NCBI GenBank assembly: GCA_018241685.1
Contig: JAFEDJ010000036.1
Span: 83,402 to 147,401, forward strand
Origin: Pseudomonadota bacterium
Lineage (GTDB): Bacteria; Pseudomonadota; Gammaproteobacteria; Burkholderiales; Rhodocyclaceae
DNA length: 64,000 nt
Reading direction: 5' to 3'
Below the pieces are notes generated by a model, which was given only the letters and a program-made list of their open reading frames with translations, was not told where the DNA came from and did not search any database. The position numbers were made by a program, and so were the translations under genes. The first letter of the stretch is position 1; the number at the start of each line of letters is the position of its first letter. Positions 54,507-64,000 of the stretch are shown here, piece by piece.

Positions 54507-55942
54507 TGCGCACGAGCGTCCGCCGCAAGTCCCTGACCTTCCGCCTGACCCTGCTTTTTGCGGCAGCCTCGACGGCCGTGTTGCTGGTTCTGGGGTTGAT
54601 CGTGGCCCAGTCCGTCGAACACCACTTCGAAGAACAGGACATGGAGGCCTTGACCGGCAAACTTGAACTGATTCGCCATGCCATGGCGAAGGTCCGCTCA
54701 CCCACGGACCTGGCGGCCATTCCCCAGCAGATGGATGACTCACTGATCGGACATCACGGCCTGGTCGTCGCACTCAAGGGACCGGATGGGCGCACCCTGT
54801 TTGCGACCGAAGGCGCGCCTTTCCCTCAACCGCTGCTGGATCGTGTCAAGACGGCCGGGGTCAATCACCCCTACGTCTGGCAAGTGGATGGACAAATGCC
54901 TTTCCGGGGCATTGCGGCCGAGGTGCCGACCGGGGTGCCGTCGTGGCCGCCGGCCGTTGTCGCAGTGGCGACAGATATCTCCCATCACCGCAATTTCATG
55001 GACTCGTTCATGAGGACACTGTGGCTCGTCATCGTGGGCGGCACGGCCGCAACCGGTCTGCTCGGCTGGTTCGTCGCCCGCCGAGGCTTGGCACCTCTGC
55101 GCGAGATGAGACGGAGGGCAACGGAAGTGAGCGCCCAGCATCTTGACCAGCGCCTGCCAGTGGACACCGTGCCGGTCGAACTGGCCGAGTTGGCCGAATC
55201 CCTCAACGACATGCTGGCCCGGCTGGAGGAGTCCTTCACGCGTCTCTCGGACTTCTCGTCCGATCTGGCCCACGAACTCCGCACGCCAGTCAGCAACCTG
55301 ATGACGCAAACCCAGGTGGCACTCTCGAAGACCCGCACATCAGGCGAGTACCGGGAAGTGCTGGAATCCAACGCCGAGGAGTACGAACGCCTGTCGCGCA
55401 TGATCTCGGACATGCTGTTCCTGGCCAAGTCGGAAAATGGTCTCATCGTGCCAGGTCAGGAAACCTTTGATCTGGCGGACGAGGTCATGGCCCTGTTCGA
55501 TTTTTACGGGGCCCTGGCCGAAGAGAACGGCGTGGCCCTCAAGCTAGAAGGTTCAGGATGGGTGACCGGAGACCGGCTGATGCTCCGACGCGCCATCGGC
55601 AACCTTCTATCCAACGCGCTTCGCTACACGCCATCGGGTGGGCACATCACCGTAACGGTCAGCGTCATATGCGACAACACCGACACCGAAACCGTCCACC
55701 TCGCCGTCGAGAACACCGGGGAGCCTATCCCGACAGAACACCTGTCCCGTCTCTTTGATCGCTTCTACCGTGTGGACGCATCGCGCCGCCATTCGGGCGA
55801 TGGCGCCGGACTGGGCCTTGCGATCACCCGTTCCATCCTCCGCGCGCACCAAGGCGACATCGAGGGTCGGACGGGGGAAGACAGCAACATTTTCGAGATG
55901 TGGATACCGACATCGATCGTCACGCCCCACAGCGCGGACTGA
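54506..55942 (+). CDS. cusS: copper-sensing histidine kinase, CusS type
   Basis: A 478-residue kinase starting at GTG (TAGTG overlap with cusR). Transmembrane helices near residues 13-35 and 168-190 enclose a periplasmic sensor with few His. HAMP follows, then the H-box LAHELRTPVSNLMTQ, the N-box GNLLSNALRYTPSGG, F-box SRLFDRFYRVDAS and G-box GDGAGLGLAI. The sequence is of the heavy-metal sensor kinase family. It would phosphorylate CusR when periplasmic copper rises. Confidence 0.93.
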   Translation: MRTSVRRKSLTFRLTLLFAAASTAVLLVLGLIVAQSVEHHFEEQDMEALTGKLELIRHAMAKVRSPTDLAAIPQQMDDSLIGHHGLVVALKGPDGRTLFATEGAPFPQPLLDRVKTAGVNHPYVWQVDGQMPFRGIAAEVPTGVPSWPPAVVAVATDISHHRNFMDSFMRTLWLVIVGGTAATGLLGWFVARRGLAPLREMRRRATEVSAQHLDQRLPVDTVPVELAELAESLNDMLARLEESFTRLSDFSSDLAHELRTPVSNLMTQTQVALSKTRTSGEYREVLESNAEEYERLSRMISDMLFLAKSENGLIVPGQETFDLADEVMALFDFYGALAEENGVALKLEGSGWVTGDRLMLRRAIGNLLSNALRYTPSGGHITVTVSVICDNTDTETVHLAVENTGEPIPTEHLSRLFDRFYRVDASRRHSGDGAGLGLAITRSILRAHQGDIEGRTGEDSNIFEMWIPTSIVTPHSAD

Positions 55943-55963
55943 TCCGTTTGCAGGCTCACGGCC

Positions 55964-56335
55964 ATGATCTGCTCAGATGCATTCTCTTCATCAAACGACC
56001 TTTTGCTTGAAGCGACGAGTCGTCGCCTGAAGGCCCTCGGACTGCAAACGCTCCAGGCGACGGATTCGGGAGACGCCGAGACGGTCACGGCCTTGTTTGC
56101 CCAGTTCATCGACTGCGCGTATCGCAGCTACGCGTTAGAGGAGCGCTGGCTCAAGGCCTGTGCGAGCCCTGATCGGGAAGCCCATCTTCGGGAACACACC
56201 TACCTGATCGAACTGACCGCCGAGCTCTACATGAACCTCATGGACGATGACCGACGGACCTGCGCTTCAATACGTCAGGTACTGCAGGAGGCCTTCCTGC
56301 CGCACATTACTGTCCGGGACCGCGGCTCATACTGA
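55964..56335 (+). CDS. hemerythrin-like small protein, degenerate ligand set
   Basis: A 123-residue protein just after cusS (21 bp). The pattern FAQFIDCAYRSYALEERWLK, then HLREHTYLIELTAELY, then FLPHITVRD follows the four-helix hemerythrin layout (Y-x3-EE, H-x3-H, HI-x3-D). The first His and the H of HxxxE are replaced by Tyr, so a diiron-oxygen site is doubtful. An iron- or copper-binding helical bundle is possible. This is inference from residue spacing only. Confidence 0.5.
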   Translation: MICSDAFSSSNDLLLEATSRRLKALGLQTLQATDSGDAETVTALFAQFIDCAYRSYALEERWLKACASPDREAHLREHTYLIELTAELYMNLMDDDRRTCASIRQVLQEAFLPHITVRDRGSY

Positions 56336-56470
56336 ACCACCACACTGTGGCTTCATGAGCGGAGTGCGCTATCTGCCGGATATATCCAGTGGATACATTC
56401 TCTTTTTTGATCTAGTATCCGAGTGCCTTCCCGCCGCGTGGAAGGCGTTCTTACGTACTGTGCCCTTACC

Positions 56471-56680
56471 ATGAAACACTCTGCCCGCAGCCTTCTTATG
56501 AAGAAACACGCTTCGTCCCTCAAGGCGAAGAAGCGGCTTGTCGTGTCCGTGGAGTCTGTCCGGCCGACTCAGGCTGTTCAGGAGCGCGCGGTACATCTGG
56601 CCGCTGCGGCTCGGCGCGCCAAAGAAGCCCACTTCCTCGACAAGTACCGGATCGCGCTGCCCCCGGCTGATGCTGCCTGA
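56471..56680 (+). CDS. candidate antitoxin, 69 aa
   Basis: A Lys/Arg-rich small protein from MKHSARSLLMKKHASSLKAK with a C-terminal helix (ERAVHLAAAARRAKEAHFLD). It ends inside the first codons of the GNAT gene, overlapping it by 11 bp. It does not look like the DUF1778 ribbon-helix-helix antitoxins usual for GNAT toxins. The basic N-terminus could bind DNA. The antitoxin role is inferred only from the overlap. Confidence 0.5.
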   Translation: MKHSARSLLMKKHASSLKAKKRLVVSVESVRPTQAVQERAVHLAAAARRAKEAHFLDKYRIALPPADAA

Positions 56681-57233
56681 AGAGGGCTATGGCTACCTCC
56701 CGATCACGGAGGTGGAGCCCGCGACCCTTGGGGCATTCACCTGCGGAAAGCCTCGGCTGGACGAGTTCCTGACCACACAGGCGCGGGCCTTGCATGAAGC
56801 CAGACTGGGCTTCACCAACGTGGTCTTCCATCAGCAGTTCGAAGGTCCAGTCGGCTACTTCACGCTCGCCAACGACGCGATCAAGCTCAACGACTCCGAG
56901 AAGTTCGAATTGGGGTTCGGTGAGCACATCGAACTTGCTGCCTTTCCCGCCGTCAAGATCGGGCGACTTGCGGTCCATCAGGATCTGCAACGCAGGGGAG
57001 TGGGCGGCGCCTTGATGGCACTCCTCCTCGGTGACATTCTCAATACGGCGGGCTTGTCTGCTGCGCGATTGATCGTCGTCGATGCGGACAACGACGACGC
57101 AGTTCTCTGCTTCTACGAAAAGCTCGGTTTCGAGACCAGTCTGTGGGCGGAAGACATGGCCAAGAACCACACTAAGAAGCGCGCTCCCGCCGCCACGATC
57201 AAGATGCACCGGGACGTTTTCAAGGGCCTCTGA
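56670..57233 (+). CDS. GNAT-family acetyltransferase, TacT/AtaT-like toxin candidate
   Basis: A 187-residue GNAT from MLPEEGYGYLPITEVEPATL. The start CGKPRLDEFLTTQARALHEA, GYFTLANDAIKL and the acetyl-CoA loop GRLAVHQDLQRRGVGGALM (Q/R-x-x-G-x-G type) are those of toxin GNATs that acetylate charged tRNAs. A Tyr near the end of the fold (CFYEKLGFE) is the usual catalytic residue. It overlaps an upstream small gene by 11 bp, as in toxin-antitoxin pairs. Confidence 0.82.
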   Translation: MLPEEGYGYLPITEVEPATLGAFTCGKPRLDEFLTTQARALHEARLGFTNVVFHQQFEGPVGYFTLANDAIKLNDSEKFELGFGEHIELAAFPAVKIGRLAVHQDLQRRGVGGALMALLLGDILNTAGLSAARLIVVDADNDDAVLCFYEKLGFETSLWAEDMAKNHTKKRAPAATIKMHRDVFKGL

Positions 57234-57276
57234 ACGCGAGTTGAAGCGGATGGTCCGAAGACCATCCGCTACCACC

Positions 57277-57552
57277 TCAGAACTTCGGGTTCAGCGTTCC
57301 CTTTTCGGTGATTGTCTTCCACAGGGCATCGTTCTTCATCACGTACTTGGCTCCGTCCTTGGCTTCCATCGTCACACCGTTCCGCATCTTGACGCGATTG
57401 CCGGCGGCGTCGATATGAACCATCGTCCCGTCCTTTTTCACAAAGACTTTGCCACCATCCTTGAGCTCAATGGTCTGTGCCGTGACCCGCTCGCCGGCGG
57501 CCAAAGCGGACAGTGAGACAGCCAGTAACAAGGGTATCAACAGCTTGCGCAT
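57277..57552 (-). CDS. CopK-like periplasmic copper-binding protein
   Basis: A 91-residue protein with a signal peptide ending ALAAG (residue 23). The mature domain reads TIELKDGGKVFVKKDGTMVH and then VTMEAKDGAKYVMKNDALWK. The repeating DG turns and the methionines at intervals are the CopK pattern. CopK binds Cu(I) via Met and Cu(II) by His and is strongly copper-induced. An in-frame start six codons upstream is possible. No CusR-type box was found in front of it. Confidence 0.75.
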   Translation of the reverse strand: MRKLLIPLLLAVSLSALAAGERVTAQTIELKDGGKVFVKKDGTMVHIDAAGNRVKMRNGVTMEAKDGAKYVMKNDALWKTITEKGTLNPKF

Positions 57553-57639
57553 GATCATTCTCCTTCGCATGGATTAGATTGATTGCATTTGCTTTTCTGG
57601 GTCGATCTACCACATCTGAATCACCTCCATTTCCGATTC

Positions 57640-58066
57640 AGGGTTGAGGTGACACCGCCGCCGCAGGTCGGCCGAGATCACGAACAGTGATCGGAGCGGC
57701 ACGGTGATCATGTCGCCAAACCTTGGAACAGGCCGGCAGCCATCGCCATCTCGCAGAGGCAGCGGGGATGACCAGCGTTCGGAGCCAGCAAGAGGAGGCC
57801 TGAGCCAAGCTCAGGGCCTTGGCCGACATCCAGCATATGTCGAGCCTCGGTACTGGGGACCGCGGTGCCTAAGGCCAGTGCAAGAGCGAAACAAACGAAG
57901 CCAATGGACAGCGCGGAGCGAGTCGGCGAACACGGAGCCTCCAGACATGGAAACGAATCAGCTCGGGCGAATCCCCATGCGAGCGAGCCTAAAGGTCACA
58001 AGCACGGGGGAGCAGAACCGTTGTGCTGTATCGACCGCTCAGGTCGTCAGCACAGTGTCGTCGGGA
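57640..58066 (+). other. gene-poor stretch; possible group II intron 5' remnant
   Basis: No protein gene is convincing in 57,553-58,069. The plus strand from about 57,700 to 58,066 resembles, from memory, the 5' structured leader of bacterial group II introns: GAGCCTAAAGGTCACAAGCA, then GGGAGCAGAACCGTTGTG. An open frame beginning METNQLGRIPMRASLKV is of the type often seen before the maturase. No maturase and no domain V are present. The call is tentative. Confidence 0.3.
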
Positions 58067-58069
58067 GGC

Positions 58070-58483
58070 CTAAATGCGGAAGCAGCAGTGCAAGATGGCG
58101 TGCGGTGGGAACGACTCAGCGAGGAAGTTGGCTAAGGCGGCAGGCGGGAACCGGAAATTCAGCTCGGATGCTGTGGAAACGACATAGAGGCTGGTCAGCA
58201 GAATTGCAGGCAGCGTCGGGATCTGCGTCTGATCATTCAGCTGACCAAAATGGGCATGTTCGGTGCAAAGATTGGGATTAGCCATGTCCGGTCGCTCCAT
58301 CCCGTCACAACAGGCGGGTATGTCCATGGATGGGTTGTCGTCCGAGGACATGATGGATACCGATACTTGATTCAATCCAACCGGAGAGGACTGAGGACAG
58401 GCATACGACGCAACCGCCATTTGCGCGAACAGAAATACCCCAATCAACAGATGACAGATTAGTTGTTTGAAGTGGCGGGTCAT
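58070..58483 (-). CDS. copper-locus small Cys-rich secreted protein
   Basis: About 137 residues from MTRHFKQLICHLLIGVFLFA. An N-terminal signal or anchor ends near ASYACPQ. A Cys/Met/His-rich central stretch (ACCDGMERPDMANPNLCTEH) follows, then a second hydrophobic helix (LPAILLTSLYVVSTAS), and the protein ends HAILHCCFRI. Proteins of this layout occur beside copper-resistance genes in betaproteobacteria without assigned function. Metal binding in the periplasm or inner membrane is likely. Confidence 0.65.
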   Translation of the reverse strand: MTRHFKQLICHLLIGVFLFAQMAVASYACPQSSPVGLNQVSVSIMSSDDNPSMDIPACCDGMERPDMANPNLCTEHAHFGQLNDQTQIPTLPAILLTSLYVVSTASELNFRFPPAALANFLAESFPPHAILHCCFRI

Positions 58484-58966
58484 GGTTAACACGCCACAGC
58501 GTCAGGCTGACGACGTCCGTTGGCATCGGGCTCACTTTGATCGAGGTCTGCGCCTCCCAAACGGAACCTGCTGCAAGTGCTGCGATGATCGGATGAGACC
58601 ATGGCATTAGTGCGCCAACACAACGCTCGGCAAGGTTTTCCAGCGTGGCGACTATCGCCCTCCACTGATTGATTGGCTCGAGAATTTCGGCGTCGCCGGG
58701 TCATTTCACACCACACATGAAAGCACAACTCATTTTCACTTAATGAAGTCTAGTTCAGACAATGTCGGGGGACCACCACCGAATCCAGCTAAGATTGTTT
58801 GCAAACGCGTCAACTGGGTATTTGCCTTCGGTCCGATAGGGCGGGCATCCGGCGCGTCCAGCGCCCGGCACTACCGCGTCAGCGGGGCCAGGCGGATCCC
58901 CGCATGAGAAGGCCGCCGGCACGAAACACAGCCGCGGCAGAGCATCCACATCGAACACCCCAGTTC
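58484..58966. other. 483-bp intergenic region before merA end
   Basis: No gene, terminator or repeat could be supported. A minus-strand open stretch without a start (about 58,490-58,700, containing MPWSHPIIAALAAGSVWEAQ) might be a decayed fragment but is not recognised. The mer operon ends here, and no merD or merE follows. Confidence 0.4.
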
Positions 58967-60947
<1,981 letters not shown>

Positions 60948-60959
60948 GACAATATTCTT

Positions 60960-61310
60960 TCAGTAGAACAGCGGCAGGACATAGGGAAAAACGAGGGCAA
61001 CCAAGACCAAGGTGGCCACGATCCAGAAGATCGCCCTGTAGGCCTTCGCCACCCGCGGCACGGCACACACCTCACCCGGCGTGCAGGCCTGAACCGGGCG
61101 GAAGATGCTGCGCCAGGCGGAAAACAGTGCGATGAGCGCCGCACCGATGAAGAACGGTCGGTACGGTTCCAGCACGGTCAGATTGCCGATCCAGGCACCC
61201 GAGAAGCCGAGCGCGACCAGCACGAGCGGGCCGAGGCAGCAGGTCGAGGCGAGGACGGCCGCTACGCCGCCGGTCGCCAGTGCGCCACGGCCGTTCTTGG
61301 GTTCCAACAT
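60960..61310 (-). CDS. merT: mercuric ion transport protein
   Basis: A 116-residue membrane protein from MLEPKNGRGALATGG with three helices. The first-helix Cys pair lies in ASTCCLGPLVL, and the cytoplasmic loop pair in QACTPGEVCAVP. It imports Hg(II) for reduction. The start used has an AAGGAG-like site (AAGGAGAACC) in front. It is the first gene of the operon, transcribed from the divergent mer promoter. Confidence 0.95.
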   Translation of the reverse strand: MLEPKNGRGALATGGVAAVLASTCCLGPLVLVALGFSGAWIGNLTVLEPYRPFFIGAALIALFSAWRSIFRPVQACTPGEVCAVPRVAKAYRAIFWIVATLVLVALVFPYVLPLFY

Positions 61311-61345
61311 CAGGTTCTCCTTCCGGGATTTCGCTTGATGTTGTA

Positions 61346-61376
61346 ACGTTATTTCCGTAGTCAACTACGGAGTCAA
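61346..61376 (-). promoter_or_regulatory. mer operator/promoter (MerR site)
   Basis: On the minus strand TTGACT (-35) and TAACGT (-10) are separated by 19 bp. The dyad CCGTAG-TTGA-CTACGG lies between them, the classic MerR-activated promoter. merR starts 6 bp beyond on the other strand, so the site also represses merR. Confidence 0.92.
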
Positions 61377-61381
61377 GCGCC

Positions 61382-61789
61382 ATGGAGAACGCTTCGGAGA
61401 ACCTGACCATCGGGGCCTTCGCCAAAGCAGGCGGGGTCAATGTGGAGACGATCCGCTTCTATCAACGCAAGGGCCTGCTGCCGGAGCCGGAGCGGCCGTA
61501 TGGACGCATCCGCCGCTATGGGCAGACGGACGTGGCGCGGGTGAAGTTTGTGAAATCAGCCCAGCGCTTGGGGTTCAGCCTGGAGGAAATCAGCCAACTC
61601 CTGAGGCTGGAGGACGGCACGCATTGCGGCGAGGCGGCTGAATTGGCTGCTCTACGCCTGGCTGATGTACGTGCCCGCCTAGCAGACCTCAAGCAAATGG
61701 AGGTGGCGCTGTCGAAGTTGGTGAGCGAGTGCAACGCGCACCACGGCAATGTCTCCTGCCCACTGATCGCGGCTTTGCACTGCTGCTAG
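61382..61789 (+). CDS. merR: mercury-responsive regulator MerR
   Basis: A 135-residue regulator. The winged helix carries [20 protein letters not shown]. The three mercury ligands are visible as Cys in DGTHCGE and in [13 protein letters not shown]. It represses in the absence of Hg(II) and activates merTPA on binding it. Length and motifs are complete. It is divergent from merT with overlapping control sequences. Confidence 0.96.
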   Translation: MENASENLTIGAFAKAGGVNVETIRFYQRKGLLPEPERPYGRIRRYGQTDVARVKFVKSAQRLGFSLEEISQLLRLEDGTHCGEAAELAALRLADVRARLADLKQMEVALSKLVSECNAHHGNVSCPLIAALHCC

Positions 61790-61808
61790 GTCAAAAGCCG
61801 TCGCGCGC

Positions 61809-61829
61809 CTTAGCGTACGATTTTTCCGT
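61809..61829. repeat. remnant of a Tn501-type inverted repeat
   Basis: CTTAGCGTACGATTTTTCCG matches the inner half of the 38-bp Tn501-type end except for one missing T. The outer half is not recognisable. It lies 20 bp after merR, where Tn501-like mercury transposons have their terminal repeat. The mer operon is therefore a relic of such a transposon without its tnp genes. Confidence 0.7.
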
Positions 61830-61927
61830 TTCGTGAGCTGCGTGGGTCAGGTGATCGCGGACTAGAGACTCCACAGCCCCATGTACGTCATCAAGGACCT
61901 CTACACGCGTCAGCTGCGACTGACAGG

Positions 61928-62626
61928 CTACCCCCTCCCGTGAAACGCCTCCAAGTAGGTCGACCATACGCCGTTGAGGAGTTGCCGGTAGCGATGTATG
62001 TCGCCCGGACGAACGAAAAGGTCTTGTCCGAAGAGCGGTGCCCCGATGTCCGGTTTATGGACGATGACCCTCGGGTCATCGAGCGCATCCTGCTCCCAAT
62101 CGGCCAGAAACAGGTGAGGCGCCACCACATAGAGCTCGTGGGCCGATGTGCCGTCGCCGTGCTTGACGGTATTTGCCAGCAGACGAAGTTCGTTCAGACA
62201 GGAACGCTGGTCTGCACTCAGGACAGAATTGGGGAGTGCCTTATCCCATTCCTTCAGCACATCGGGCCCGAACTTGAGCGGCTTTTGATGTAGAACACGA
62301 ACGTGGAACGCCCGGACTTGCTGCTCAAACAGGTGGTAGAGACTGACCGCGAACATGTTCTGAAGCCCTTGGCGCAAATCGAGCACAATGTCGAAATGCG
62401 CTAACGACGCCTCGAAAGCGGCCTCATGGGCCATTTGCGGATCGAGCCCGTTGCCATCGTTGGCACACTCACGGCTCGCTCGGTACGCTTCCTGTTGAAG
62501 CGCCTCGACTTCCGCGTGCACGGAGTCAAAGGTCGGCAGGAGGCGCACCGTCAAGGTCTCGACAAGCCGGTCAATCTGATTGCGGTACAGCTGTCGGTAA
62601 TGTTCCAGTTCCCAGTGAGTCAGCAT
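61928..62626 (-). CDS. hypothetical protein, HEPN-like features
   Basis: A 232-residue, all-helical soluble protein starting MLTHWELEHYRQLYRNQIDR. A central region with LLANTVKHGDGTSAHELY resembles the Rx4-6H/NxxKH segment of HEPN or AbiV-like proteins (a guess from residue pattern). The C-terminus has a conserved-looking RPGDIHRYRQLLNGVWSTYL. A broken copy of its first 37 codons is at 18,222-18,340. It is flanked by mer and iron-permease genes, and its function is unknown. Confidence 0.7.
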   Translation of the reverse strand: MLTHWELEHYRQLYRNQIDRLVETLTVRLLPTFDSVHAEVEALQQEAYRASRECANDGNGLDPQMAHEAAFEASLAHFDIVLDLRQGLQNMFAVSLYHLFEQQVRAFHVRVLHQKPLKFGPDVLKEWDKALPNSVLSADQRSCLNELRLLANTVKHGDGTSAHELYVVAPHLFLADWEQDALDDPRVIVHKPDIGAPLFGQDLFVRPGDIHRYRQLLNGVWSTYLEAFHGRG

Positions 62627-62668
62627 CGCCGTCCTGTCCTCGCCAAAGGCCGGGGGACAACGACGTTA

Positions 62669-64000
62669 TCACGATTGCGTGGCGGCCCGTTGCGACCTCA
62701 AATTGTAGGCGACGCTTGCCACAATAATGAGCAGGATCAGGACCTGTGCGGTAACGGTCTGGATCGACGGGTAAACGCCAAGAACATCGATGCGCGGTAT
62801 CGAGATAGGCGTGATCTGCAGGATGCCGACCTTTTGCAGTGCGGCCACACCTTTGCCCATCAGAACGACGGCGAGCACCCCCACGAGGGCTGAACTGAAG
62901 GCAAAGAACTGGCTGATCGGCAGACGTGCCGCGGAGCGCAGGAGTACCGCTGCGACCGCCGCCAGGATGACGATGCCGGAGGCGAGGCCGGCAAGCAGAT
63001 AGACGCCATTGTCCTGGGTCCAGAGCGCCGCATAGAAGAGGACCGTTTCAAAGACTTCGCGATAGACGGTGACGAACGACAGTACGAACAGCATCAATGC
63101 CGACTTCTTGCTCAGGGCAGACGACAATTTTTCCTTCACATAGGTCTGCCAACGACCCGCAAGACTCTTCTGGTGCATCCACATGCCCACCGCCAGGAGT
63201 ACAACGGCGGCAAACACGGCGGAAACCCCCTCCGTCATCTCGCGGCTGGCGCCGCTCACATCCACGACATAGGTCGCCACTAGCCAGGTCAGCCCCCCGG
63301 CGGTGAGCGCTGTCATCCATCCCGCATGCACGTAGGGCAGCACATCGGTGCGATCCGCTTTTTTCAGGAATGCCATCATCGCGACAACCACCAGCAAGGC
63401 TTCCAGGCCTTCCCGCAGCAGGATGGTCAGTGCGCCAAGGAAGGTCGAGAGGGCGTCTTTGGTGCCCCCCAAGGCCTCCTGCGCTTCATCGAGCTGGGCT
63501 TGCAGTTGCTGGGCAATGTCGTGGGCACGCTCGACCTGCCCGGCAGTCAGTGCATTGCGGTAGAGCCCCATCGTCTTTTCGATGTCGTGGAAAAGCGCTT
63601 GATTCTTGGCGGCCAGCGCCGGCTCGACGGGCTCGAAGCCATCCAGATAGGCCGACAATGCCAGCTGCGAGGCCAAGCGTTCGTTTCCGTTGTCCAGCGC
63701 GACAACGCTCTCCCTCAGCTTGTCTTTCGCGATCTGTATGCTGCCCGTGTTTGACGTTGCGAGTAACTGGGGCGTGCTCCGTAGGTAGGCGGTGAGCTGG
63801 CGAGCGGCATCGGCGCCGACGGTCTTGGCGAGCGCTGCCTCGGAATGCTGGCTCAGCGTCGCCAGGGTCGGCACGGCCTCACGGAGGGCAGGTTGCGCGG
63901 CCCACAATTTGGCCCCTGCCTGCTGATCGGCCTCGGAGTACGACAGCGTCGAGGCGAAGTAGGCCAGTGCCCAGCGGTCTTCGTCCGAGAGCTGTACGAA
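62669..64000 (-). CDS. FTR1-family iron permease, 5' end outside window
   Basis: At least 443 codons; the frame stays open to the window edge. The C-terminal 270 residues form the FTR1 permease with seven helices and both iron-binding REXXE motifs: LLREGLEALLVV and TVYREVFETVLF. The N-terminal part is periplasmic and helical (LSDEDRWALAYFASTLSYSE), as in the FTR1 group whose N-terminus also carries a cytochrome c domain, here cut off. It imports iron, probably after oxidation by a partner. Confidence 0.9.
   Translation of the reverse strand, partial: FVQLSDEDRWALAYFASTLSYSEADQQAGAKLWAAQPALREAVPTLATLSQHSEAALAKTVGADAARQLTAYLRSTPQLLATSNTGSIQIAKDKLRESVVALDNGNERLASQLALSAYLDGFEPVEPALAAKNQALFHDIEKTMGLYRNALTAGQVERAHDIAQQLQAQLDEAQEALGGTKDALSTFLGALTILLREGLEALLVVVAMMAFLKKADRTDVLPYVHAGWMTALTAGGLTWLVATYVVDVSGASREMTEGVSAVFAAVVLLAVGMWMHQKSLAGRWQTYVKEKLSSALSKKSALMLFVLSFVTVYREVFETVLFYAALWTQDNGVYLLAGLASGIVILAAVAAVLLRSAARLPISQFFAFSSALVGVLAVVLMGKGVAALQKVGILQITPISIPRIDVLGVYPSIQTVTAQVLILLIIVASVAYNLRSQRAATQS

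Overview
The window reads as a high-GC betaproteobacterial accessory region. Gene content and protein style (three-subunit pntAa/pntAb/pntB transhydrogenase, TtgR-like TetR, Cus/Cop copper genes, mer, FTR1) suggest a Rhodocyclales/Burkholderiales-type degrader such as a Thauera or Azoarcus relative. That assignment is inference, because no rRNA or housekeeping marker is present. No tRNA, rRNA or CRISPR array was seen.

Positions 1-15,060 hold catabolic and energy genes. A MalT/LuxR-type ATP-dependent regulator is divergent from a cytochrome P450 operon carrying rubredoxin, a putidaredoxin-reductase-like flavoprotein and a [2Fe-2S] ferredoxin. A SCO1-like gene and a phosphotransferase follow. 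The middle of the phosphotransferase has been replaced by a gdhA 3' fragment plus an IS4-group insertion sequence. A striking 35-bp palindromic operator lies in front of the phosphotransferase, next to a frameshifted TetR gene. Then come a second TetR gene, a small hypothetical gene and the pnt operon, in which an unannotated 50-codon frame is translationally coupled on both sides.

Positions 15,175-18,901 are a gene graveyard: an IS5-family remnant, a complete but frameshifted IS5-group element, a MocR-type aminotransferase pseudogene, a porin fragment, a short relic of the gene found intact at 61,928-62,626, and an integrase cut off by a transposon end. Positions 18,902-28,333 are a complete Tn3-family transposon with 38-bp inverted repeats, tnpA and tnpR. 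Its passenger module consists of an EamA protein, a two-component system, two four-repeat COG4705 membrane proteins, a lipoprotein, a BcrC/PAP2 phosphatase and a PepSY protein. The role of this module is unclear and it is the best candidate for an undescribed system.

Positions 28,432-64,000 are a heavy-metal island. It starts with a Xre/MbcA-type antitoxin next to an internally deleted RES toxin. Next is a copper P-ATPase locus (HMA chaperone / copA / cueR) with two CueR-type operators. Several small His- or Cys-rich secreted proteins follow, with a lone restriction-enzyme-like protein, ihfB, and an operon of a Cys-rich protein, a FlgB-like protein and an HD-GYP protein. A long Cus operon runs DUF411-cusF-cusC-cusB-cusA-YHS-DUF2933-methyltransferase-P-ATPase. 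A multicopper oxidase operon and cusRS come next. Five copies of a TTACA-N4-TGT dyad lie in front of genes across this island and probably form the CusR regulon. The right end holds a GNAT toxin-antitoxin-like pair, CopK-like and other copper-associated small proteins, a mer operon next to a relic of a Tn501-type inverted repeat, a hypothetical HEPN-like protein and the 3' part of an FTR1 iron permease that runs off the window.
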